34,189 nucleotides of DNA from Lentisphaerae bacterium RIFOXYA12_64_32. Lineage in GTDB: Bacteria > Verrucomicrobiota > Lentisphaeria > Oligosphaerales > YB12-FULL-65-16. The notes under the pieces are model-generated. The model made no database searches, had not been told where the DNA came from, and worked only from the letters and a program-made list of their open reading frames with translations. The DNA is taken from NCBI GenBank assembly GCA_001803235.1, contig MHBL01000500.1:1-34189 (forward strand), read 5' to 3'. The translations under genes were made by a program, and so were the position numbers. Shown here one piece after another: positions 17,081 to 24,192 of the stretch (positions are counted from its first letter, which is position 1; every line of letters starts with the position of its first letter).

Positions 17081-17835
17081 GTGAGAATCTCCGGTCTGTT
17101 CCTGGTGATCAGGATCATGTGCTCGAAATGCGCCGAAAGCCGGCCGTCCGCCGTCCGCACTGTCCACCCATCCGGGTCCACCGTCACCCGGTGCGTGCCC
17201 ACATTGACCATCGGTTCCACGGCCAGAACCATCCCCGGCCGCAACAGCGCCCCGCGCGTCATTTGACTGAAGTTCGGGACCTCTGGCGGTTCGTGCAGTT
17301 CCAAGCCGCAGCCGTGACCGACAAAGTCACGAACAACGCTGAACCCGGCACGGCGGACCGTCGCCTCCACCGCCCGGCCGATGTCATTGACGCCGTTTCC
17401 GCCTCTCGCGGCGGCGATTCCCGCCTCAAGACTCTCCTGAGTGATACGCAGCAACCGCTCCGCCTCAGGACTCGGAGCCGCCACAACACAGACGGTGCGG
17501 GCCGTGTCTCCAATGCACCCGTCCAAGCAGACGCCGACGTCCAGGCTCACGAGGTCGCCGGGCTTCAGGATCCGGTCTGCACGCCCGATCCCGTGAACGA
17601 CCTCGTCATTCAGTGAGATGCAGAGCTGACCTGGGAACCCACGGTAGCCGTGAAACGCACTCTTGCCGCCGGCGTCCTCGATCAGGCGTCTCGCCGTGCG
17701 GTCCAAATCCAAGGTGCTCAGCCCTGGACGCACGGACTGACAGACCCCGTCCAGCACCCGGGCGGCAGCTTGCGCAGCGCGCCGGATCCCCTCAATCTCT
17801 GCCTCCGTATGGATGACGAATTTCGGTCCTGGCAT
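17062..17835 (-). CDS. map: Methionine aminopeptidase, type I
   Basis: It removes the initiator methionine from new proteins in the cytoplasm. From ATG 17835 it has 257 residues. All expected active-site residues are visible: His81 (NDEVVHG), Asp99 and Asp110 (LDVGVCLDGCIGD), His174 (VGHGCGLELHEPP), Glu207 (AVEPM) and Glu238 (FEHM). An in-frame GTG at 17865 would overlap the end of adk by 22 bases and add ten residues outside the family core. Neither start has a strong ribosome site, so the start is less certain than the identity. It sits 8 bases after adk and overlaps infA. Confidence 0.96.
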   Translation of the reverse strand: MPGPKFVIHTEAEIEGIRRAAQAAARVLDGVCQSVRPGLSTLDLDRTARRLIEDAGGKSAFHGYRGFPGQLCISLNDEVVHGIGRADRILKPGDLVSLDVGVCLDGCIGDTARTVCVVAAPSPEAERLLRITQESLEAGIAAARGGNGVNDIGRAVEATVRRAGFSVVRDFVGHGCGLELHEPPEVPNFSQMTRGALLRPGMVLAVEPMVNVGTHRVTVDPDGWTVRTADGRLSAHFEHMILITRNRPEILTWLRTA

Positions 17836-17843
17836 GCCCGCGC

Positions 17844-18494
17844 CTAGATCTTCAGGTGCCGACACAGGGCAGCGAAATTCTCATCCCTCTCCAAAGACCC
17901 CGGCACCCGAATGAGCACCCCTTTCTTCTCGTACAAGTCGATCAAGGGAGCGGTCTGTTTCTGGTACACGTTCAAGCGGTCTTTGACGGTCTCGATGTTA
18001 TCGTCTGGACGCTGAATCAGTTTGCCACCGCACTGATCACAGATCCCTTTCTGCTTCGGCGGCAGGTAAAGAACATTGTAGCCCGCCTTGCAGTCCTGGC
18101 ACAGTCGCCGAGCGGTCAGACGCCGAAGGAGCAGCTCTTCATCCACCTCAAACAATACGGCTGCATCAAGCGTGAGCTTGTTGTCCGCCAGCGCCTTGTC
18201 CAGAAGCCCCGCCTGGCCCGCTGTGCGCGGATATCCATCCAGCACAAAGCCGTTTTTCCGGACCACCTTCTCGGCTAACTTGCGCGCGACGATGGCCGCC
18301 ACAAGTTCATCCGACACCAGGGCCCCGCTTTCCACCGCCGCCTTCGCCTGACGTCCAAGCTCACTGCCGCTCTTCATTTCGGCCCGCAGTATGTCACCTG
18401 TCGAGATATGAACGTGACCGTATTTCTCGACCAGGAGTTGGGCCATCGTGCCCTTGCCTGCGCCAGGAGCCCCAAGAAACACGTAGTTTGCCAT
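17844..18494 (-). CDS. adk: Adenylate kinase, long form with zinc LID
   Basis: It interconverts ATP and AMP with two ADP. The 216-residue product starts MANYVFLGAPGAGKGT, with the P-loop at residues 8-16. It continues with the AMP-binding HISTGDILR and LDGYPRT. The LID carries four cysteines, Cys132, Cys135, Cys152 and Cys155, in the zinc-binding CX2C-X16-CX2C arrangement rather than the Cys-free E. coli form. A longer reading upstream is Arg-rich and unlike the family, so I start at the ATG at 18494. It is the first gene of this operon; in most bacteria secY would come just before it. Confidence 0.96.
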   Translation of the reverse strand: MANYVFLGAPGAGKGTMAQLLVEKYGHVHISTGDILRAEMKSGSELGRQAKAAVESGALVSDELVAAIVARKLAEKVVRKNGFVLDGYPRTAGQAGLLDKALADNKLTLDAAVLFEVDEELLLRRLTARRLCQDCKAGYNVLYLPPKQKGICDQCGGKLIQRPDDNIETVKDRLNVYQKQTAPLIDLYEKKGVLIRVPGSLERDENFAALCRHLKI

Positions 18495-18717
18495 GGTGCA
18501 ATGCCCTGCCTTTCGCCGCCTGGTGTGCCGCGCTTCGCGCTTCCGCTCGGGGCCGAGTCCCGGCAACGGGATTCCCCGCGAGCCCACACCCCGTGCGTCG
18601 ATCTATTCATAGAACGCAGAAGACGCCCTCGCGCCCAAGAAGCTCGATAACATAGAGCGTAGGAGCATATAACGTAGTGACTCGAAGCCGGGTCTGCAAG
18701 TCGAGGCGTCGAGCACC

Positions 18718-18872
18718 CAGGGCTGTTTCAAGATTCGTGACTGTCGCGTGCGGTGTACCCCCGGCGTGTCCCCACGCCGGGGGGGGGCGGCCTGAGGACA
18801 GGCCGCCCCCTACTTGGTGCGCGCGGAGGCGTGGCCTTCCGAGACGCGGCGCCAGATCTTGGAACAGCCCTG
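18718..18872 (+). mobile_element. MITE-like element, copy 1, with 9-bp target duplication
   Basis: A 155-bp non-coding element bounded by inverted repeats CAGGGCTGTTTCAAGAT (18718-18734) and ATCTTGGAACAGCCCTG (18856-18872), 16 of 17 bases pairing. It is flanked directly by the 9-bp direct repeat TCGAGCACC at 18709-18717 and 18873-18881. Inside are two very stable hairpins: CCCCCGGCGTG with CACGCCGGGGG (18758-18783, loop TCCC), and GGGGGCGGCCTG with CAGGCCGCCCCC (18783-18810, loop AGGA). It differs from the copy at 29735 by four substitutions and two small indels. It is too short to encode a transposase, so it must be moved by one elsewhere. ISAs1-family elements are one possible parent, because they make target duplications of 8-10 bp, but this is a guess. 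Confidence 0.9.
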
Positions 18873-19049
18873 TCGAGCACCCGTCGTCGTGCCCCCGACC
18901 CCAACACCGACAACATGGACACTTGCGGACGACAGCGTCTCCCCTTCTTGACAAGCGTGGCCTCGCTGTCGATATTGGTGGACTGAGCAGCGCAACCCAT
19001 GCTCCAGCCTGGAACATGGACCTGCCTCCAGGGGTCTAACCGTCAGGTG

Positions 19050-19065
19050 CCGGCCCAAGGGCCGG
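19050..19065 (+). other. Short GC-rich hairpin upstream of the DUF6941-like gene
   Basis: CCGGCCC and GGGCCGG pair around AA. No T-run follows, so it is probably not an intrinsic terminator. It lies 63 bases before the downstream start codon and could be in its leader or an operator. Confidence 0.35.
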
Positions 19066-19128
19066 ATAGTATGCTTGAGTAGAATTAACGTCCGTGCTGA
19101 AGACACGGCACAGGATGGATGAAGTAGT

Positions 19129-19575
19129 ATGTCAGCATTTGAAACGCCCATGGGACTCGCTCTGCTGGTGTGCGACACCATCATCGAAGACAAACTCACC
19201 GGCAAGAAGACGCTCATCGGCCTCTTCGACCGAATTCAGTCGGGACGCTTTCCGTGCGTCCACCCGGCCATGACCGTGTTTGTCTCTCTCACGGGCAGCC
19301 GCGGCAACTACCCATGCGAAGTGATCTGCCGACACCAAGACAACGAAACCGTATCCTTCTCGGCCAAGGGCCAGGTTTCCCTGCCCGACCCGCTGACTGT
19401 CGTGGACTTGGTCTTCCGTCTGAATGGAGTGCGGTTCCCGAAGCCTGGCACCTACTGGCTCCACTTCAAGGTTGAGGATGTACCGATCATGATGCGGCAA
19501 CTGACGGTGGAAAAGCGCGAACGCGAGAAGCGGGCCGAAGGAGAGTCCGGCCAGTCGGGGCCAAGCCACAGTTGA
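19129..19575 (+). CDS. DUF6941-like protein of unknown function
   Basis: A 148-residue soluble protein with no signal peptide or membrane segment. The opening pattern LALLVCDTIIEDKLTGKKTLIGLFDRI and the following FPCVHPAMTVFVSLTG are those of small proteins grouped as DUF6941, which I recall mainly from Planctomycetes and relatives. The fold looks like a compact beta-sandwich, followed by a charged, probably disordered tail (EKREREKRAEGE). Function is unknown. It starts 256 bases downstream of the MITE copy and ends 60 bases before gspF, so it may be cotranscribed with the pseudopilus genes. The ribosome site is weak (GGATG). Confidence 0.85.
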   Translation: MSAFETPMGLALLVCDTIIEDKLTGKKTLIGLFDRIQSGRFPCVHPAMTVFVSLTGSRGNYPCEVICRHQDNETVSFSAKGQVSLPDPLTVVDLVFRLNGVRFPKPGTYWLHFKVEDVPIMMRQLTVEKREREKRAEGESGQSGPSHS

Positions 19576-19635
19576 CACCACGACGCCCGGAGGCGGTAGG
19601 CCCGGCCGAACCCCTAACAGCCAGAGCAGTGCCAC

Positions 19636-20838
19636 ATGTCCCTCTACAGGTTCAAGACCAGCGATTCGACGGGCAGCATCAATGAACTGCTCGTCGAAGG
19701 CGACAGCCAAGCCGACGCGACACGGCGGCTGCAGCAGCGGGGGATGATTCCGCTTGAGTTCCTCGGCGAAGGCTCCCTGTCCGCTCCCGGCCAGGGATTG
19801 ACGGGCTTCGGACAGCGTTTCGACATCATCGACTTCACGGATCGCCTCGTGCCGCTCATCGAGGCAAACATCCCGCTGGAGCGCGCCCTCAGCATTGTTG
19901 GAGAGGGCGTGGACGACAACCTAACATCGCGGGTCGTTGCCGACCTGAGGCGTGGCCTGCATGAAGGCAAGAAATTCTCCGAACTGATCCGTGATCGGGG
20001 GCGGCTCTTCCCCCGACTGTTCGCCAGCGTCGTGGAGGCAGGAGAAGAAGCCGGCGCCTTGCCCGCAGTCATGGGTGAACTGCGCCGCTTCCTCAACGAC
20101 ACCCGGGAATTCCAGGCCTACCTGATCTCCGCGCTGATCTACCCAGTCTTTGTTCTGAGTGCCAGCATGGTGGTGCTCACAATCCTCATGTGGGTGATTG
20201 TCCCACGGTTTGCCGCCGTCCTGGCCAGCACCGGGCGGACGCTGCCCGCGTCGACACGGCTCCTGCTGGGAGCGTCCGATTTCTGCCGCGACTTCTGGTG
20301 GTGCCTGCCGGTTGGGGTTGCCCTGCTGGTCCTTTTCCTCCTGCAACTCCGCAAGGACGGCAGGTTCAGGAACGCCTATGACGACACCATCCTGTCGGTG
20401 CCACTGGTCGGGAAAATGGTGCTGTTGACGAACCTGGCACGCATGTCGAGAACGATGGCGATCCTGATGCGCAGCGGTGTACACCTTTTGGACACCGTCG
20501 CCATCGCCAGCCGCGTTATCCAGAACAACACTCTGCGCCAGTCCGTCGCAGGCATGGCGGGGGAATTGCGACAGGGCCAACGGCTCTCGCACGCACTCGG
20601 CCACAGCCGGTTCATCCCCCCGTTCATGCTGCGCATGCTGGCGGTGGGTGAGGAAACCGGCGCGGTCGAGACCATGCTGGACCGGGTCGCCGACCGCTAC
20701 GAGAGCGATCTGAAACGACTGGTTCGCCGGACGCTGAGCCTGTTCGAGCCCTGCGTCATCATTTGCCTTGGGCTCATGGTCGCCGCCGTGGTTCTGGCCA
20801 TGTTCTTCGCCATCATGGACATGGAGGGAGGGCTATAG
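19636..20838 (+). CDS. gspF: Type II secretion / pilus inner-membrane platform protein GspF (PilC)
   Basis: GspF is the inner-membrane platform that couples the cytoplasmic ATPase to pseudopilus assembly. The 400-residue protein shows the duplicated T2SSF domain: the first repeat begins around DFTDRLVPLIEANIPLERALSIV and the second around LARMSRTMAILMRSGVHLLDTVAI. Each repeat has a GEEAGA- or GEETGAVE-type loop, and a membrane helix follows (FVLSASMVVLTILMW; VIICLGLMVAAVVLAMFF). The N-terminal segment MSLYRFKTSDSTGSINELLVEGDS is typical. The ribosome site is weak. gspG and a gspH-like gene follow, but no gspE ATPase or gspD secretin is present here. Confidence 0.95.
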   Translation: MSLYRFKTSDSTGSINELLVEGDSQADATRRLQQRGMIPLEFLGEGSLSAPGQGLTGFGQRFDIIDFTDRLVPLIEANIPLERALSIVGEGVDDNLTSRVVADLRRGLHEGKKFSELIRDRGRLFPRLFASVVEAGEEAGALPAVMGELRRFLNDTREFQAYLISALIYPVFVLSASMVVLTILMWVIVPRFAAVLASTGRTLPASTRLLLGASDFCRDFWWCLPVGVALLVLFLLQLRKDGRFRNAYDDTILSVPLVGKMVLLTNLARMSRTMAILMRSGVHLLDTVAIASRVIQNNTLRQSVAGMAGELRQGQRLSHALGHSRFIPPFMLRMLAVGEETGAVETMLDRVADRYESDLKRLVRRTLSLFEPCVIICLGLMVAAVVLAMFFAIMDMEGGL

Positions 20839-21042
20839 CTCGGGCAATCGTCGAGAACGAAGACCCCTCCGCTGCCCCCGCAGAGCCATGCCCCAGGGGA
20901 GCGGCCGACTCGATGTGACAGTGCAACCGTGGGCGGTCCGTTGCTCGGGGGCGACACTAACATCGGCCCCACAACCATAGCCGGAATTCAGGCCCCGATC
21001 GTGACCGCGATCTGGATTGCGGAAAACGGAGGAAACGAGAGA

Positions 21043-21471
21043 ATGAAACCCAGAACGGAACCTGCGGCCGGTCGACGGAGATCCTGTTTCTCCTTGATCG
21101 AAATCCTCATCGTCGTGGTCATCATCGGCATGATCCTTGGACTGGTCGGCCCCAATGTTGTCAAGAAACTCAAGAAGGCACAGACGGGAACGGCCAAGAG
21201 CCAGGTGCTGTTGTTGGCCAATGCCTGCAAGGACTACTACCTCGACATGTCCGAATACCCGTCCAAGCTCGAAAACCTGATTCAGAACCCAGGCACCCAG
21301 AAGTGGGACGGACCGTATCTAGATCCCCCCAAACTGCCGCTCGATCCATGGGGAGAACCCTACCACTACGATGTCCCCGGGCAGCACAGCGCATTTGACA
21401 TCTACAGCTACGGCACGGACAAAGCCCCGGGTGGCGAGGGAGACGCGGCTGACGCCAACAGTTGGGATTGA
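21043..21471 (+). CDS. gspG: Major pseudopilin GspG, with Cys instead of Gly before the cleavage site
   Basis: GspG forms the shaft of the type II secretion pseudopilus. I start at ATG 21043 (142 residues) because GGAGG lies about 10 bases upstream. An upstream in-frame start would put the prepilin helix far from the N-terminus. The leader is basic (RRRSC), followed by FSLIEILIVVVIIGMILG with the conserved Glu at +5. The residue at -1 is Cys15, where nearly all type IV prepilins have Gly. The C-terminal domain has the GspG features YPSKLENL, WDGPYLDPPKLPLDPWGEPYHYDVPG and YSYGTDKAPGGEGDAAD, which is the calcium-binding loop region. It lies between gspF and a gspH-like gene. Confidence 0.93.
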   Translation: MKPRTEPAAGRRRSCFSLIEILIVVVIIGMILGLVGPNVVKKLKKAQTGTAKSQVLLLANACKDYYLDMSEYPSKLENLIQNPGTQKWDGPYLDPPKLPLDPWGEPYHYDVPGQHSAFDIYSYGTDKAPGGEGDAADANSWD

Positions 21472-21679
21472 TCGAGCACGGTCGTTGGACAACCGGCGAC
21501 TGACGCTCTCCCCGTCGACCGGGGTTGCCTGCCCGATCACCCACGGAACGGGACTGAGTTTCGTGGCACGGGAATGGGGTTCAGCTTCCCGCCATGACAG
21601 GGCGGTGCAGTTCAGCCGCCGAGTCAATCGGCAGGGACTGGACTGAGTTGCGGACCGACACCAATCGGCGAGAGTGAGC

Positions 21680-22210
21680 ATGGGCATGCGCCCCAAGCAC
21701 CATTTCACCTTGATCGAAGCTGTCATCGTGCTCACCGCCGTCGGCTTGCTTCTTGCCCTGGTCTTGCCGAGAGTGGGCCGGTTGCCGCGGACCCTCGTCA
21801 TCCAGCATGCGCTTTCGGCCATCGAGACCGGGTTCCGCGATGCTGGGCTCAAGGCTCGCACCACGGGCAAGCCAGTGCGCCTCGTGCTGGACGCCGAGGC
21901 CGGTCAGTTCCGCATGGAGGACGCCCCCGCGACGATCAGCATCCCCGGCCTGCCCCCCCCGCCCGCACCGGAAACCACCGACCGGGTCCCCGAAGTACCG
22001 CCGCAATTGCTGGAGTACAAGGTGCCGTCAGGAGTCGAGTGGGACTTGACCGGACTGGATCTGGGCCCGGATGAACGCCCTGGCTTTCTCTTCCTGCCAG
22101 ACGGCGCAGCGGCGGGCCCGACGCTGTTCTTCTCCGTCGGTAAAACCAGATTCCGCCTCGGTGTTGAGCAACTCACCGGGCGCCCTATTACGACGCCCGT
22201 TCCAGATTGA
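21680..22210 (+). CDS. GspH-like minor pseudopilin, with His before the cleavage site
   Basis: A 176-residue prepilin-type protein starting at ATG 21680. A GTG two codons earlier and an ATG two codons later are possible alternatives, and the ribosome site is weak. The N-terminus is short and basic (RPKHH), then FTLIEAVIVLTAVGLLLALVLP, with His8 at the -1 position instead of Gly. The rest is a variable beta-rich domain with a proline-rich loop (GLPPPPAPE). Its size, position after gspG and lack of the GspG calcium loop suggest a minor pseudopilin of the GspH type. The gene is separated from gspG by 208 bases in which I see no gene. Confidence 0.8.
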   Translation: MGMRPKHHFTLIEAVIVLTAVGLLLALVLPRVGRLPRTLVIQHALSAIETGFRDAGLKARTTGKPVRLVLDAEAGQFRMEDAPATISIPGLPPPPAPETTDRVPEVPPQLLEYKVPSGVEWDLTGLDLGPDERPGFLFLPDGAAAGPTLFFSVGKTRFRLGVEQLTGRPITTPVPD

Positions 22211-22260
22211 GAGCGACCGCCCCCATCGCGCCGTACCACTCTTCGACACCAAAGTGCCGT

Positions 22261-22289
22261 TTGACGGGAAACGGGCGACCCCCTACATT
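22261..22289 (+). promoter_or_regulatory. Candidate sigma-70 promoter for pyrK
   Basis: TTGACG (22261-22266) and TACATT (22284-22289) are separated by 17 bases. A transcript would begin about 70 bases before the pyrK ATG. The -35 is also part of a small inverted repeat (CCGTTT with AAACGG, 22257-22274). Confidence 0.5.
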
Positions 22290-22366
22290 CTGAAAAGAAT
22301 CGAATCTGTACCTTACCCTGGCATCGCGGCAAGCCCCGATGCCAGCCCAGCACGAGGCATTGCGGC

Positions 22367-23158
22367 ATGAGCGTTCAGGAAGACGCAACCATTTTGGAGA
22401 ACGGCCAGATCCGGGGCGATTACTATCGAACCCTCCTGCAAGCCTCACGGATTGCCGCCACGGTGAGTCCGGGCCAGTTCATCCACGTGCAGTTTCCAGC
22501 CTTGGAGCACCGCCTGTTGAGGCGTCCGTTCAGCGTGTGCGATGCGGACCCGCGCACAGGTTATCTGACCATCATCTACAAGGTGGTGGGAGAAGGGACG
22601 CGACACCTCGCCGCGCTTGCACCAGGGCAAACACTGAATCTTCTCGGGGGGCTTGGAGTAGGGTTTTCGTTGCCTGCGGTTGGGACCTTGCCGGTGGTGG
22701 TGGCCGGCGGCTACGGAGCCGCAGCCACGCACCTGCTGGTCCGACGGGCACCCGTCCCTTGTCGCGTCTTGATCGGCGGTCGAACCCATGCCGATCTGCT
22801 GCTGGTGGAGGAATTCCGAAACCTGGGGGCCAACGTGGAACTGGCCACGGACGACGGGACGGTGGGGCACCGGGGAGTCGTGACCGATCTTCTGGGGCCA
22901 GCCTTGGCGTCGCGGGGATCTCACCCAGCGACGGTCTACGCCTGCGGCCCAAACGCCATGCTGGCGACGGTCGCCTCGATCGCGCAAACCCACGACGTGA
23001 ACGCGGAGCTGAGCCTCGACCATGCCATGTGCTGCGGCGTGGGAGCCTGCCTGGCATGCGTCATAAAACGCAAAGCAGACACTCCCGAAGGTTGGGAGTA
23101 CGTCCGCACCTGCAAGGATGGCCCCGTCTTCCAGGCGAACACACTGTACTGGGGTTGA
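22367..23158 (+). CDS. pyrK: Dihydroorotate dehydrogenase B electron-transfer subunit
   Basis: PyrK passes electrons from PyrD (FMN) through FAD and a 2Fe-2S cluster to NAD in pyrimidine synthesis. The 263-residue length is normal. The FAD-binding RRPFSV is at 52-57, the nucleotide-binding VVVAGGYGAAATHLL is near 110-124, and the terminal NAD-domain YACGPNAML is near 191-199. The cluster ligands are Cys223, Cys228, Cys231 and Cys249 (CX4CX2C then TC). The start ATG has GAGG nearby. No pyrD is next to it: the following gene is convergent and only 32 bases away, and upstream are pseudopilin genes. The catalytic partner must be encoded elsewhere. Confidence 0.95.
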   Translation: MSVQEDATILENGQIRGDYYRTLLQASRIAATVSPGQFIHVQFPALEHRLLRRPFSVCDADPRTGYLTIIYKVVGEGTRHLAALAPGQTLNLLGGLGVGFSLPAVGTLPVVVAGGYGAAATHLLVRRAPVPCRVLIGGRTHADLLLVEEFRNLGANVELATDDGTVGHRGVVTDLLGPALASRGSHPATVYACGPNAMLATVASIAQTHDVNAELSLDHAMCCGVGACLACVIKRKADTPEGWEYVRTCKDGPVFQANTLYWG

Positions 23159-23190
23159 GAGCCACTGGTCGGCGCCATCATCTCACATGT

Positions 23191-24048
23191 TCAGATGCGA
23201 CCGAACTCGCGCTTCCGGAAGACAAACAACGCGGCCAAGGTCAGCAGCATCGAGTAGGAAGCCGCATAGCCAACGGCATGAATTACAAAGGGCACGGGGG
23301 CACGGTATCCGCTTAGGCCGCTGAGGCTGAGAATGCTGAAATTGGGCGCGAAGTAGTAAGAAAACCGGAAGACCCAGTTCACCGACCAGTGGAGATAACC
23401 GGAAACCAGCAGCGCATCAAGCAGGTACATGATGCAGCCCAGCCCCAGATACATGGCCGAGAGGAAAATCGTCTGAAATTCCGGAAGAGAGGTAGAGAAA
23501 AGGATCACCGCCGAGGCAAGAATGCTCACCCGGGCAAGGATGAGAACCGTTTGCACGGTGAACCGCCAGTCAGGGCCCAAACCGCGTATCCCAATCACGG
23601 TCACACTCACCACGGTCTGAAGCAACACAAACGCGAAGCCCACCACAAGCAACCCCGCCAGTTTCCCCAGCACGATATCACGCCGCAGTATCGGCTTAGC
23701 CAGGAGGAAAAGGATCGTCTCGCTCTGCACCTCGCGAGGTAACTCCATGCTGCCGGCAATAATCACCAGCAAGAGAGACGTCCATGTCGTCACGAGAATC
23801 CCGTTCTCCCGGCACTTTGTCAAGACCTCCTTGATGTCTTCGGGGCCTGTCTGGAACGATACCACCAGCAGCGCCCCGACGCCCACGGCGATGAGGAACA
23901 GCAGCCAGCCCTGAACCAACTTGCGGACCATGCACTCCGCGATGGTGTAAATGTCACGAAGCAAGGGCCGCTTGTCGCTAGTTGCCACAGAGGCCCCCTT
24001 CTGGGGCGAACTCGCCTTCGCTGGGCGGAATTTTGGGGTGACCGTCAT
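23191..24048 (-). CDS. ABC-2-type permease, second permease of the ABC cluster
   Basis: A 285-residue membrane protein with about six hydrophobic segments after a cytoplasmic N-terminus. I start at ATG 24048, with GGAGGG about 11 bases upstream; the longer reading starts inside the intergenic region. Between helices 2 and 3 is ELPREVQSETILFLLAKPILRRDIVLGKLAG, the cytoplasmic coupling region of ABC2 permeases. The permease at 25321 has the same motif (EIPRELKEQTAQLILTKPLGRT), so the two are related and may form a heterodimer. It ends RKREFGRI. It is separated from the zinc-ribbon gene by a palindrome at 24125-24154 and may be transcribed separately. Confidence 0.88.
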   Translation of the reverse strand: MTVTPKFRPAKASSPQKGASVATSDKRPLLRDIYTIAECMVRKLVQGWLLFLIAVGVGALLVVSFQTGPEDIKEVLTKCRENGILVTTWTSLLLVIIAGSMELPREVQSETILFLLAKPILRRDIVLGKLAGLLVVGFAFVLLQTVVSVTVIGIRGLGPDWRFTVQTVLILARVSILASAVILFSTSLPEFQTIFLSAMYLGLGCIMYLLDALLVSGYLHWSVNWVFRFSYYFAPNFSILSLSGLSGYRAPVPFVIHAVGYAASYSMLLTLAALFVFRKREFGRI

Positions 24049-24124
24049 CGTTGGTCGTTCCCTCCGTGAACCTGTCACTGATTTCCGGACCTGAGAGACA
24101 CCGCCTCGCCGAGCCGAAACAGAC

Positions 24125-24154
24125 ACGTCGGCCCGCCAATTGGCGGGCCGACGT
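24125..24154. terminator. Perfect 30-bp palindrome, probable terminator after the zinc-ribbon gene
   Basis: The sequence reads the same on both strands. The half-site is ACGTCGGCCCGCCAA and the centre is AATT between 24138 and 24141. It lies 38 bases after the stop of the 24193-25284 gene on the minus strand and is followed there by TGTCTGTTT. Hairpin strength suggests termination, although the T-run is poor. A symmetrical protein-binding site is the alternative. Confidence 0.6.
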
Positions 24155-24192
24155 TGGGGAGTTAAGTCAACGGTTCAACAACGCGAGACCGC

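Larger units (their letters stand above)
18495..19128. other. Divergent intergenic region carrying the first MITE copy
   Basis: These 634 bases lie between adk (minus) and the DUF6941-like gene (plus). The identifiable content is the 155-bp element at 18718-18872 and a small hairpin at 19050-19065. The operon promoter for adk must lie here. I saw only a poor match (TTGCAG and TACGTT on the minus strand near 18670-18700). Reading frames crossing the region follow the hairpins of the element and have no family features. Confidence 0.6.

Noticed and set aside
18610..19217. Several short frames in and around MITE copy 1
   Set aside because: They are created by the GC-rich hairpins and are not kept between the two copies, which differ by indels that shift the frame.
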